Source of the DNA: Deltaproteobacteria bacterium
GTDB lineage: Bacteria > Desulfobacterota > Binatia > HRBIN30 > JACQVA1
Reading direction: 5' to 3'
Length of the DNA stretch: 64,000 nucleotides
NCBI GenBank assembly: GCA_016210005.1
Contig: JACQVA010000256.1
Span: 25,773-89,772, forward strand
This document shows, in pieces, positions 16,101 to 23,668 of this stretch; position 1 is the stretch's first letter, and every line of letters begins with the position of its first letter. The position numbers and the translations under genes are program-made. The notes beneath the pieces are model-generated. The model was given only the letters and a program-made list of their open reading frames with translations. It did no database searches and was not told where the DNA came from.

Positions 16101-18236
16101 GGCCGGGTCGAGCGCGCGCACTTGATCGAAACCGCGGCGGATCACGCGCAGGTTGTCCTCGACCACGCGTTCGCCCTGATGGCCGAACTTCTTTTTGAGC
16201 TGCTTGCGAATACCGTCGAACAGCTTGACATCGTCAAGCCCGGCCTCCGCGCTCAGCGGCGCGACGCGGAAGAAGGCGCCCATGAACGCCGCCCCTTGCA
16301 TGCGATAGCGCAGCTCGGCGTCGGAGGCTTCCTCGCGCGCGATCTTGAAGGCGTCGAGAAAGAAGACCCGGATCTGCTTCTGGCGGATCTCGCGCCGCGC
16401 GCTCGCCGGCAGCAAGTTCCACAGCTCCACCTCGGTCCCGTCGCACTGGAGCACGAACACGCCGCCCGGGGCGAGACCGGCCAGGGGATTGGAGTGACGG
16501 AAGACGTTGGCGTCGGGTGACAGCACCACGTCGACGTGCCGCAGCTCGCAATTCAAGCGGATCGGCTCACGCGCCAAGGTGGCGTAAAAGGTGGTGGGCT
16601 GCCCCTTCTTCTCGGAGCCGTACTTCGGATTGGCCTGGATATGGAGCCCGAGCAACTCGGCGGCGGTGAGCGCCAGGTTCTTGCCCATGGTGATCGCGCC
16701 CCACCCGCCCACCGAGTGGATGCGGATGGATACCGAGCCCTCGCTGTCGAGCTTGACCTCTTCGGCGCAGCGCAGTGCCAGCTGCGGCAAGTGCGGGTAG
16801 CCGGCGAGCAATTGCTGCTGCCATTGCTCGACCTGCGGCGAGTGCACGTTGGAGCGTACGAAGTCGATACCGAGATAGAACTGCCGGCGCCGGCTACCGC
16901 TGTCGAGCATGTTGTCGGCGGCGGCGACGATGTCTCCCGGCTGCAGATCACGGCTGCCGAGCCCGAAACAGCCGGAGTAGAAATCCGGCACCTGGTCGCC
17001 GGCACAGGCCGCCACACCGGCGTAAGGCGGCACCCCCTGGGCGCGGCCGTTCTCCAGCGCCTGCCCCATCGCGGCGCGGATCTCGCGCAGCAGCGGCGGG
17101 TCGACCGCGAGCGGCTGATCCACCCGTTCGAGCACGGTCACGCCCCGCTTGCCCCGCAGCAAATGGGTGACGAGGTCGGCGGGGAAGGGACGGAACATGG
17201 TGAGGTTGAGCACGCCGAGCTTGAGCTTGCGGGTGGCGCGCAGGTAGTCACAGACCGCCTCGGCGTTGGTCACCACCGAGCCTTGACCGACAATGACGTA
17301 GTCGGCGTCGTCAAGGCGGTAGCCGGCAACGCGGGCGTACTGGCGGCCGGTCAGCGTGGCGTACTCGGAGAACGCGCGGTCGGCGAGCGCGGCGATGTGA
17401 TCGAAGTAGAATGGCCGCTGCGCTGCGACTCCTTGCTGATAGCTGTCCTGGTTCTGCACCACGCCCAGTTGCGCCGGGTAATCGAGATTGAACATCTCGG
17501 GGATACGGCGCCGCTGCGGGCCGAAAACCAGGCGCTGTGCGGGCGTGGGCGTCTCGATCAGGTCCCAGGGCGCGCCGAGGTACTCCTTGACCAGTTCCCG
17601 CTCCGGCAGGTTGATCGACTCGATCACGTGGCTGGTGAGAAAGCCGTCCTGCGCGCAGATCCCGGGATTGAGCGAGAGTTCGGCAATGCGGTGTGCGATC
17701 AAGTTGAGATCGGCGACCTCTTGCACGTTCTTGGCGAAGATTTGAAAGAAGCCGGTGTCGTCAACCGCGTGATAGTCGTCGTGGCCGGCGTGGACGTTGA
17801 GGGCGTGCTTGGTCATCGCCCGCGCGGCCACGTTGAGCACGTAGGTGAGCCGCTTGCCGACCGCGGCATAGAGCGACTCGTGCATGTAAGCGATGCCCTG
17901 GCCGCTGGAGAAGTTGGTAGCGCGCAGCCCGATCATGGACATGCCCGCCGTCACCGCCGCCGCGGCGTGCTCGCCTTCGGGCTCGAAGAAGATCAGCCGC
18001 CGTCCGTGCACGTTGGTCTGCCCCGCCGCCACCGCTGCTGCCCAACCCTCGCCCATTTGCGTCGACGGCGTGATCGGGTAGGCGCCGGCGGCCTCGCCCG
18101 CTGCCGTTTCCATCGCCACCACCGCACTGCTGCCGTCGATGGCCGCGGCTAAACCGGGATACTTGGGCGAGCTGGGCGAATCGGGCGAATTGAGCGCGGT
18201 GGTCGTCTTGGGTTTGCGGGGCTTCATGCGCGGCAC
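13173..18236 (-). CDS. nifJ: Single-chain pyruvate:ferredoxin (flavodoxin) oxidoreductase, extra-long form
   Basis: A 1687-residue fused enzyme that oxidises pyruvate plus CoA to acetyl-CoA and CO2, reducing ferredoxin. Order: alpha POR_N (AYPITPST near 52-59), domain II, gamma domain (HSVGGWGAITMGKN near 508-521), 4Fe-4S motifs CTGCSRCWTQC (about 795) and CKGCMLCVEVC (about 932), then beta with GDGACMGCGEK (about 1010), GDGAMMDIG and SNTGGQACTSG (about 1248). Ordinary NifJ ends near 1200. This protein goes on through a helical, Ala-rich stretch into a further ferredoxin-like motif CTTCDEC (about 1614) with ERCPVAIIHP. It is probably the last gene of the minus-strand run starting at 22184. 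Confidence 0.93.
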   Translation of the reverse strand: MPRMKPRKPKTTTALNSPDSPSSPKYPGLAAAIDGSSAVVAMETAAGEAAGAYPITPSTQMGEGWAAAVAAGQTNVHGRRLIFFEPEGEHAAAAVTAGMSMIGLRATNFSSGQGIAYMHESLYAAVGKRLTYVLNVAARAMTKHALNVHAGHDDYHAVDDTGFFQIFAKNVQEVADLNLIAHRIAELSLNPGICAQDGFLTSHVIESINLPERELVKEYLGAPWDLIETPTPAQRLVFGPQRRRIPEMFNLDYPAQLGVVQNQDSYQQGVAAQRPFYFDHIAALADRAFSEYATLTGRQYARVAGYRLDDADYVIVGQGSVVTNAEAVCDYLRATRKLKLGVLNLTMFRPFPADLVTHLLRGKRGVTVLERVDQPLAVDPPLLREIRAAMGQALENGRAQGVPPYAGVAACAGDQVPDFYSGCFGLGSRDLQPGDIVAAADNMLDSGSRRRQFYLGIDFVRSNVHSPQVEQWQQQLLAGYPHLPQLALRCAEEVKLDSEGSVSIRIHSVGGWGAITMGKNLALTAAELLGLHIQANPKYGSEKKGQPTTFYATLAREPIRLNCELRHVDVVLSPDANVFRHSNPLAGLAPGGVFVLQCDGTEVELWNLLPASARREIRQKQIRVFFLDAFKIAREEASDAELRYRMQGAAFMGAFFRVAPLSAEAGLDDVKLFDGIRKQLKKKFGHQGERVVEDNLRVIRRGFDQVRALDPAAMDESGAPAGGRPALPALGDPAAQQGIGNAQRFCEQVCALHQGGSDGLADPFAAISAMPAATSVIRDMTDVRFEVPEFIAARCTGCSRCWTQCPDTAIPGVVNTVEEVIEAAIATAANGDALDNLRGIVPQLARECRRVMKAVPFTTFADILSLAYGDLGPELHAEAPQRADLDSEFARVLGTLADFPLAKTNPFFEVPESKHAGNGGLLSITVNPNTCKGCMLCVEVCPDGALITSKQDEAAIAKLRRNWALWRHLPDTADRYVNIASLEEGIGVLPSLLLKKENYGAMAGGDGACMGCGEKTSIHLVLAAVTAMMQPRVARHIERLDDLIARLDGKARTILASGADLGAVLSAPGAEVAIPLDQSKRAALAQIAGMIAELKDLRWRYAAGPSGQGRAACGIANSTGCSSVWGSTYPYNPYPFPWVNHLFQDAPSIAIGLFEGHMRKMADGFIAVRRAEAVLAGEYREGVHEAEFTKFDWRQFSDEEFAMCPPIFAVGGDGAMMDIGFQNLSRLLASGKPARVIVLDTQVYSNTGGQACTSGYTGQVSDMAAFGSAQRGKEEVRKELSLLAIAHRDVFVLQSSQATPSHLIGGVLKGLQSRRPAIFVLHSPCPPEHGIADDAAFEASKLSLESRAFPALVYDPDGGPAMADRLSLDGNPALDDVWPSYDLAYVDDNGAEQTMTLPLTIADWAATEARFKRHFKPLPREAAPESLAAFHEYLQLAPPQRAHLTPFIYVLGEGRRLSRLAASAEIVRLAEERLHFWSQLRQMAGLELAPAVREALAGAIQTEFEEKEAALRRQFEDQLANLRAQYPREIARRLAQGLLKAGDGNQTIAALLAQAKALPDLTPAAASIAPTPALADTALVATAPVAPAGTNGAAKTGSEARGNGPYIDSERCTTCDECINVNSKLFAYNAQKQAYIKDPRAGTYKQLVTAAERCPVAIIHPAAPLNAKEKDVDKWVARAQPFNGGAA

Positions 18237-18325
18237 TCCGTAGCCAGGAGATCGAACGGATTAGACTGATTCCCGGACTGGGGCCGCGAGAGCTCGTCTG
18301 ATCCGGCGGTTGACATCACTCTAAG

Positions 18326-19321
18326 TTACTCGATTCCGGCCTGGTTGATGAGCCAGTTCGCCAGTCTCTCAACGGCCTCGGGCCCGGCCGGGGCGGCGGC
18401 GGCTGCGGTTGCCGCCGGCTGGTCCGCGGCTGGTGCCGCCGCCAGCGCGCGCAGCTGATCCAGCTCGGCCGCTTGCTGGGCGGCGCTGAAGCCGCCGAGG
18501 GCTTTGAGCGGCCGCGTTTGCGGCAGCGAACTGACCGCCAGGCGCTGCCACAACTGTTGCCCGCCGCGGGGGTCGTGGATGAACTGCGCCGTGCCCTCGG
18601 GCACCAGCGCCGCCACCGCCGGCCCGTTACATGCCGCCAAGCGCCGCAGGCATTCCGAGTCGGTGCTCTGGGCCACCAGGACATCCGGCGTGATCAGCCG
18701 CACCAGCGCTGCCGGCGGGCACTCGCCGCGCACCACCAGCACGAACTTCTGGCCGCCGTCGAGGAACTCTGCCAGTCCGCCGACGTACAGGTCGGCGCCG
18801 TCGACGTGCACCACCAGCGGCGGCGCCAGCAACCGCTGGGCCTTGTTCCAACTCCTGAAGGGCAAGGCATCGAGTGATCTTAGGCGCTCAGGGTCGGGCC
18901 CCGGCTGGCTCTTTGCCAGTTCCACTACGCGGGTAGCGGCAAACACGCGGCCGATCTGTTCGAGCGCCCGCGCCACGGTGTCGCGCAGGCAGCCGGCCGG
19001 CGGCACATTGGCCACGAACAGCTCGGCGCCGAGCGCGCTCAGCTCCTCCAAGGTTTGCAGCGCCCGCTCGACCGCCTCGATCAAGACCGGCTCGACGCTG
19101 CGGGTCTCGGCGAAGACCTGGGCGAAGCGGTCGACATTGATCCGCTCGGCGGCAAACGCGCCCAGTTCCGCCCCCAAGCGCAGCGCGTGCCCGTCGTGCG
19201 GCGAATGGGCGGCGACGTGGCGCTGCACCTGCTCCACGGCGGTGGCCAGCGCGGCGCGAAAGGATCCCGTGGCTGCGCTCAGGGCGGTGAGCGCAGCTTG
19301 AATTCGAGCGTCAGACAGCAT
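18326..19321 (-). CDS. Unrecognised companion protein of the 2-oxoacid oxidoreductase locus
   Basis: A 331-residue protein with no family I can name. It has no cysteine motif, membrane segment or signal peptide. It seems to have a helical N-terminal half (residues 1-130), a mixed alpha/beta middle with VVHVDGADLYVGGLAEFLDGGQKFVLVVRGE (split here as VVHVDGADLYVGG, 169-181, and FVLVVRGE, 192-199), and an Ala/Pro linker near 285-312 before a short last helix (ERLANWLINQ). That linker-helix layout resembles docking tails, which is inference only. Its start overlaps the end of the KorB-like gene by 11 nt, so it is translationally coupled to the oxidoreductase. Confidence 0.6.
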   Translation of the reverse strand: MLSDARIQAALTALSAATGSFRAALATAVEQVQRHVAAHSPHDGHALRLGAELGAFAAERINVDRFAQVFAETRSVEPVLIEAVERALQTLEELSALGAELFVANVPPAGCLRDTVARALEQIGRVFAATRVVELAKSQPGPDPERLRSLDALPFRSWNKAQRLLAPPLVVHVDGADLYVGGLAEFLDGGQKFVLVVRGECPPAALVRLITPDVLVAQSTDSECLRRLAACNGPAVAALVPEGTAQFIHDPRGGQQLWQRLAVSSLPQTRPLKALGGFSAAQQAAELDQLRALAAAPAADQPAATAAAAAPAGPEAVERLANWLINQAGIE

Positions 19322-20264
19322 ACCGGTCTAACTCCGCGTTAAGTTTCCGAACTCGTTCGTCGGCCGTGCAGCTGGCTTGCTGCCGGGTCTCGTTGTAGCG
19401 AGGCAAGTCTTGGTTTTGGTACAGCAGGCCGATCCGAACCGTGTCGCCCTGCTCGGCTAGGCGGCGGGCGCCATCCAAGTCCGCCGGATCGTGCTGCACC
19501 CGGCGCCGGTAGAGCCGATCCAATTCGGGCACGACGATGCCGTTGTCGTGGACCAACAGCTCCACGCGATTGGGGTCGCGCACGAAATCGCTGAACAGAT
19601 TAGGAGTGAACTGCGGGCAGCGTTGCAGGACGCGCACGAAGGCAAATCCCGGATGGCGGAAGGCCGCGCTGACGGTGGCGTAAACATGGGCCGGCACCCA
19701 ATCGGCAGTCTGCGCTACGAACGAAGCGTTGGTGACACCCAGGGTCGCCGTCAGCGGATTCAAGGGGTTGAGGTAACTGCCGCGGGGCTGCGTGTTGCTG
19801 GGTACGCCGTGCGGGCTGGTGGGCGAGGTCTGGTTTTTGGTTAAGCCGTAAACCTGGTTATCGAGCAGCAAGGCCACCATGCGCACATTGTAACGCGTGG
19901 CGTGGATCCAGTGGCCGGCGCCAATCGAGCAGCAGTCGCCGTCACCCATGACCACGAACACGTGCAGATCAGGGCGGCGCAGCTTCACCCCGGTGGCAAG
20001 CGGCAGCGCGCGCCCATGGAGGCCGTGAAAGCCGTAAGTACTGAGGTAGTGCGGAAACCGGCTCGAACACCCGATGCCGGAGACGAACACGGTGCGCTCG
20101 GGCGGTAGCTGCTCGGCACTGAGCAAGCGCTGGACGGCGGTGAGAACGGCGAAATCGCCGCAGCCCGGGCACCAGCGAGGCACGCAGCCCTCGTAGTCAT
20201 CGATGTCGAAGCTGCGCTCGTCGTCATCAAACGCGCTACCGAGCAGTGAACATCCTAATTCCAT
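19311..20264 (-). CDS. korB: 2-oxoacid:ferredoxin oxidoreductase beta subunit (KorB-like)
   Basis: A 317-residue thiamine diphosphate-binding subunit. CPGCGDFAVL near 33-42 is the beta-subunit signature. MGDGDCCSIGAGHWIHA near 105-121 is the TPP-Mg motif, and LDNQVYGLTKNQTSPTSP near 133-150 completes it. It pairs with the alpha/gamma chain encoded just upstream to decarboxylate a 2-oxoacid with ferredoxin reduction. 2-oxoglutarate is the commonest substrate of this two-chain architecture, but specificity cannot be proved. There is a gap of 24 bp to korA and an 11-nt overlap with the downstream unknown gene. Confidence 0.9.
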   Translation of the reverse strand: MELGCSLLGSAFDDDERSFDIDDYEGCVPRWCPGCGDFAVLTAVQRLLSAEQLPPERTVFVSGIGCSSRFPHYLSTYGFHGLHGRALPLATGVKLRRPDLHVFVVMGDGDCCSIGAGHWIHATRYNVRMVALLLDNQVYGLTKNQTSPTSPHGVPSNTQPRGSYLNPLNPLTATLGVTNASFVAQTADWVPAHVYATVSAAFRHPGFAFVRVLQRCPQFTPNLFSDFVRDPNRVELLVHDNGIVVPELDRLYRRRVQHDPADLDGARRLAEQGDTVRIGLLYQNQDLPRYNETRQQASCTADERVRKLNAELDRYAV

Positions 20265-20288
20265 CGTATGACTCCGCTGGCCCGCGTC

Positions 20289-22184
20289 CTAGCGTGCACG
20301 TAGTTTGTCGAGAATGGCCTGCCGGATCATCGCCGGGCGCAAGGGCTCGCCCGGCACACGCGTCCAGCAGTCCACGTCCACCAAGGTCGCGGCGCGCAGC
20401 AGCCAGGCCAACTGGCCGCGGCGGCGGTTCTCTTCGCTGATGTGCGGCTGGCCGAGTTCGTCGCTGTAGTTGATCTCGACGGTCATGACGGCATTGAAGC
20501 GGCTGAAGATGTTCTTCAAGCCCGGCTCCAGCGGCGAGAGGAAGCGCAGGTGGAGGGCCGAGACCGCGGCGCCCTCGGCGCGGGCGCGATCGACCGCCTC
20601 TTCAATCGCCCCCTTGGTGCTGCCCCAGCCGACCACCAGCAGATCGCCGGTCTCATCGCCGTGCAGCTTGGGCGGGTGCAGCATCTGGCTGAGCGCGGCC
20701 AGCTTGCGGCTGCGCATCATGCAGCCGCGCTGGTGCTCCTCGGGGTTGTAGGCCACCTTGCTGGCCTCGTCGTGGGAAAGGCCGGTGGCGATGAACATGC
20801 CGCCGGGTTGTCCCGGAATGAAACGGCGCGACAAGCCTTGCGCGTCCCACTCGTAGGGGCGCGTTCCCTCCGGCACCGGGCTGAGGTCGGGCGCAGCCGC
20901 GGGCCAACGGGTATCGAGTTGGGGCCGCGGGAACGGCTGCACCCCGGTGGCCAGGTTGGCGTCCGACAGCACCATCACCACGCAGCGAAAGGCCTCGGCG
21001 ATCCGGCGCGCGGTGATCATGGAATGAAAGCACTCCTCGATCGTCGCCGGTGCCAGTACCACGTGCGGGGCGTCGCCCGGCTGCCCGAAGATCGCCGCCA
21101 GCAGGTCGGATTGCTCGACCTTGGTCGGCAGTCCCGTGCTCGGACCGCCACGCTGCACGTCGACCAGGACCAAGGGCGTCTCGGTCATCACCGCCAGCCC
21201 GATGAACTCGGTCTTCAATGCCAAGCCGGGGCCGGAGGTGATCGTGAAGGCGACCTTACCGGCATAGGAGGCGCCGATGGCGACGCCGGCAGCGGCGATC
21301 TCGTCCTCGGCTTGATGGACCACGCCGCCGAATTTCTCGAACACGTCCCCGAGGTAATGCGAGGCCGAGGTCGCCGGCGTGATCGGGTACATGGCACACA
21401 GGTCCATGCCCGCGGCGATTGCGCCCAGCGCGATCGCCTGGTTCCCGTTCATCACCACCATGGCGCGCTCCGCCTTGGGGGCGGCCACTTTGATGCGGAA
21501 GTCGAGATTCTCTTCGGCCCATTGATGTCCGAGCTGGAACAGATCGAGGTTGGTTTTGAGCACCGACTCGGCCTTCTTGCGGAACTGCTGAGCGATCTGA
21601 TCGCGGATCAGATCGAGGTCGCGCCCGTAGATGCACGCCAGCATGCCGAGGGCGAACATGTTCTTGCCCTTGCGCGGGTTGTCGATCACCGTCAGGCACT
21701 GCTCTTCCATCGGCACCGGAACGAGGCGAAAGCCGCGGCCGCTGATTTCCCGCATCGCCTCGTCCCACTCCTTGCGGATGTCCGGGTCGTCGTGCGTTGC
21801 CCACATGTTTTCCAGCAGGATGATCGCATCATCGGCCAAGGCGTTGAGGCGAACACGTTGCAGCAGGGCCTGCTCGTTGAAGGCGACGATCAGATCGGCG
21901 GCGTCGCCCCAATTGGTCACCGTCCCGGCGCCGATGCGGATGCGGTTGCCGCTGGCGCTCTGGGGCTGGCGCGGGGGCGGCTGGATTTCGGCGGGGATGA
22001 TCTCCACCGTCCAGACCCCATTGCCCATTTTGGCGGAGACCGTCCCGAAAATCTGGCCGCAGCGCTGTGCGCCTTCGCCGGAGTCGGAGACGATCTCGAC
22101 CGTGTGACCAGGCAGCTCGAGGAGGTTACTAACGACCGCGGTTGGCGCCTCGGGCGCGGCGGTTGCAGCAGCAGTAGTGGTCAT
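20289..22184 (-). CDS. korA: 2-oxoacid:ferredoxin oxidoreductase gamma-alpha fused subunit (KorA-like)
   Basis: A 631-residue chain. Residues about 25-200 form the gamma domain (VEIVSDSGEGAQRCGQIF, NRIRIGAGTVTNWGDAADLIV). Residues about 230-600 are the alpha pyrimidine-binding domain (NGNQAIALGAIAAGMDLCAMYPITPAT split across 236-262, HQAEDEIAAAGVAIGASYAG, TSGPGLALKTEFIGLA). TGLPTKVEQSDL is a hallmark of two-subunit Kor enzymes. With KorB it forms a complex that links the TCA cycle or amino-acid breakdown to ferredoxin. It is the first gene of the minus-strand locus. Confidence 0.9.
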   Translation of the reverse strand: MTTTAAATAAPEAPTAVVSNLLELPGHTVEIVSDSGEGAQRCGQIFGTVSAKMGNGVWTVEIIPAEIQPPPRQPQSASGNRIRIGAGTVTNWGDAADLIVAFNEQALLQRVRLNALADDAIILLENMWATHDDPDIRKEWDEAMREISGRGFRLVPVPMEEQCLTVIDNPRKGKNMFALGMLACIYGRDLDLIRDQIAQQFRKKAESVLKTNLDLFQLGHQWAEENLDFRIKVAAPKAERAMVVMNGNQAIALGAIAAGMDLCAMYPITPATSASHYLGDVFEKFGGVVHQAEDEIAAAGVAIGASYAGKVAFTITSGPGLALKTEFIGLAVMTETPLVLVDVQRGGPSTGLPTKVEQSDLLAAIFGQPGDAPHVVLAPATIEECFHSMITARRIAEAFRCVVMVLSDANLATGVQPFPRPQLDTRWPAAAPDLSPVPEGTRPYEWDAQGLSRRFIPGQPGGMFIATGLSHDEASKVAYNPEEHQRGCMMRSRKLAALSQMLHPPKLHGDETGDLLVVGWGSTKGAIEEAVDRARAEGAAVSALHLRFLSPLEPGLKNIFSRFNAVMTVEINYSDELGQPHISEENRRRGQLAWLLRAATLVDVDCWTRVPGEPLRPAMIRQAILDKLRAR

Positions 22185-22488
22185 GAGTCACCGTCGGCTA
22201 TTACCTAAACAGGTGGATTCGCTTGATTCGTGAGGCCGGTCGCAGGGGAACGGCTCCGTGCCTGAAACAGTGACCGTCACGCGCACGGCTGTATACATGC
22301 CCCTCCCGTCGGATTCAAGCGCAATTACCGCCGGTTGCAGGCGCCGGCCGCGGGCAGCGCCGGGCAGCATGACCAAGGTGCAGCAGCTAGGCGAGCGCGT
22401 TGAGCTGACCCTTATAGCAGCCAAGACATGACGAAAGTCACATCCGTGGACATCTTTGTCAAGCGAAACCGGCGCCGGCCTGCGAGCG
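22185..22488. other. Non-coding stretch upstream of korA
   Basis: About 300 bp between the korA start and the repeat element. The open frames here have no family features. Promoter elements for the leftward korA transcript should lie within it, but I see no convincing -35/-10 pair. Confidence 0.4.
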
Positions 22489-22666
22489 GGGTGTGCGACA
22501 GATCATACACGATCTCGTCATAGAGGTCTCCGCCAGGATGTAAACGCAGAACTGCTTGTCCATAGCGCCAAACGCCAAACTGGATTCCCGCTTTCGCGGG
22601 AATGACGGCCATAACGAATGACGGCCATAACGCCGAACCACGTTACCCACAATCTGTCGCGCACCC
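22489..22666. repeat. MITE-like repeat element, copy 1 (degraded left end)
   Basis: The right end at 22639-22666 matches the 29-bp terminal repeat of the copy at 55145-55424 with one deletion and few changes. The left end keeps only about 15 bp (22489-22503) in inverted orientation. Segment 22550-22615 is 66 bp long and differs at one position from 55306-55371. It holds the perfect 20-bp palindrome at 22584-22603, and a short duplication follows it. Frames across it read the VIPAKAGIQ-type peptide that is familiar from such dispersed repeats. No transposase is present. Confidence 0.75.
22500..22563 (-). pseudogene. Possible GIY-YIG nuclease 5' remnant inside repeat copy 1
   Basis: On the minus strand from ATG 22563 the frame reads MDKQFCVYILAE and then loses similarity. 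M-x-K-x-x-VYILA is the usual opening of small GIY-YIG domain proteins, which are often found next to this kind of repeat. Only about 12 residues match and the rest is scrambled, so this is at most a fragment left after recombination. Copy 2 keeps only the first five codons. Confidence 0.35.
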
Positions 22667-22733
22667 CTGCGAGCGGGGCTGGGGTCGCTTCGGCGTTGCT
22701 TCCGGAGCGCCTTTTTGCGACATGTCGCATGCC

Positions 22734-23534
22734 ATGAGCAATCGCCTGCAAGGCAAAGTCGCCATCGTCGTCGGGGCCGGGGCAACCCCCGGGGATTCGC
22801 TCGGCAATGGCCGGGCGGTGGCCCTGCTCTTTGCGCGCCACGGAGCGGCGGTACTGCTGGTCGATCGGGATGCCGAGTCCGCCGCCGCGACCAAGGGCAT
22901 GATCGACGTTGAAGGCGGCGGGTCGTCTGTCTTCGTTGCCGATGTAACTCGTGCCGAACTCTGCCAGCAGATGGCGGCCGAATGCATCAAGAGTTACGGC
23001 AGAATCGACATTCTCCACAACAACGTCGGCATCGGCGTCTTGGGCGGGCCAGTGGAGGTCAGCGAAGCCGATTGGGACCTGGTGCTCGACGTGAACCTCA
23101 AGTCGGTATTCCTGACCTGCAAGCACGTTCTCCCGCAGATGGAGCGCCAGAGCAGCGGCGCCATCATCAACATCTCCTCGATTGGGGCGGTACGCTACTC
23201 CGACACCTACCCGTTGGCGGCGTACAGCGCCTCGAAGGGCGGCGTGAACGCGCTCACACGCGCCATCGCCATGCAGTACGCAGCCAAGGGCATTCGTGCC
23301 AATGCCATCATGCCCGGGCTGATCCGGACACCGATGGCGGTGGACGAGCCGGCCAAGCGCTATGGCCTCGACAAGGAGCAGCTCGCCCGCATGCGCGAGC
23401 AGGCCGTCCCGATGAAGCGCATGGGCGAAGCTTGGGACGTGGCTTACGCAGCGCTCTTCCTGGCCTCGGACGAGGCCAAGTACATCACCGGCGCCGTCCT
23501 GCCCGTTGATGGCGGCCTGTCTTGCAAGGGCTGA
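22734..23534 (+). CDS. Short-chain dehydrogenase/reductase (SDR)
   Basis: A 266-residue classical SDR oxidoreductase. The cofactor motif near residues 13-22 is unusual (GAGATPGDSLGNG instead of TGxxxGIG). DVTRAE follows, then HNNVGIG, the catalytic Ser of NISSIGA, YSASKGG with the catalytic Tyr and Lys, and MPGLIRTPM. It ends in the usual GAVLPVDGGLSCKG. NAD(P)-dependent oxidation of an alcohol is expected; the substrate is unknown. ATG 22734 gives the typical N-terminus; an in-frame ATG at 22722 (MSHAMSNRL) is the alternative. The start lies 67 bp after the repeat element. Confidence 0.88.
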   Translation: MSNRLQGKVAIVVGAGATPGDSLGNGRAVALLFARHGAAVLLVDRDAESAAATKGMIDVEGGGSSVFVADVTRAELCQQMAAECIKSYGRIDILHNNVGIGVLGGPVEVSEADWDLVLDVNLKSVFLTCKHVLPQMERQSSGAIINISSIGAVRYSDTYPLAAYSASKGGVNALTRAIAMQYAAKGIRANAIMPGLIRTPMAVDEPAKRYGLDKEQLARMREQAVPMKRMGEAWDVAYAALFLASDEAKYITGAVLPVDGGLSCKG

Positions 23535-23668
23535 CACTGCGGCCGCGAAGATTCGGAACGCTGCTTCCAAGCCGAGCTGCGCTTTCTCGGCATCAACTCG
23601 AGCCCTGCCTGGATGTCCCCTGCTGCCGGCGGGCCGGCCGGCGCGCCGACAACGCTACCCTGCGCGGA

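Noticed and set aside
15129..18152. Long plus-strand open frames (463 and 538 codons) across 15129-16520 and 16536-18152
   Set aside because: They are antisense to the pyruvate:ferredoxin oxidoreductase gene, whose minus-strand frame has all the family motifs. High GC leaves such opposite frames open; they have no domain features.
20442..22208. 588-codon plus-strand frame opposite korA
   Set aside because: It is rich in His/Gly/Arg, has no recognisable motif, and lies entirely antisense to a clear KorA subunit.
22412..22612. Minus-strand frame with VIPAKAGIQ peptide
   Set aside because: This is the usual translation of the dispersed palindromic repeat, also readable at 55.3 kb, and not a protein gene.
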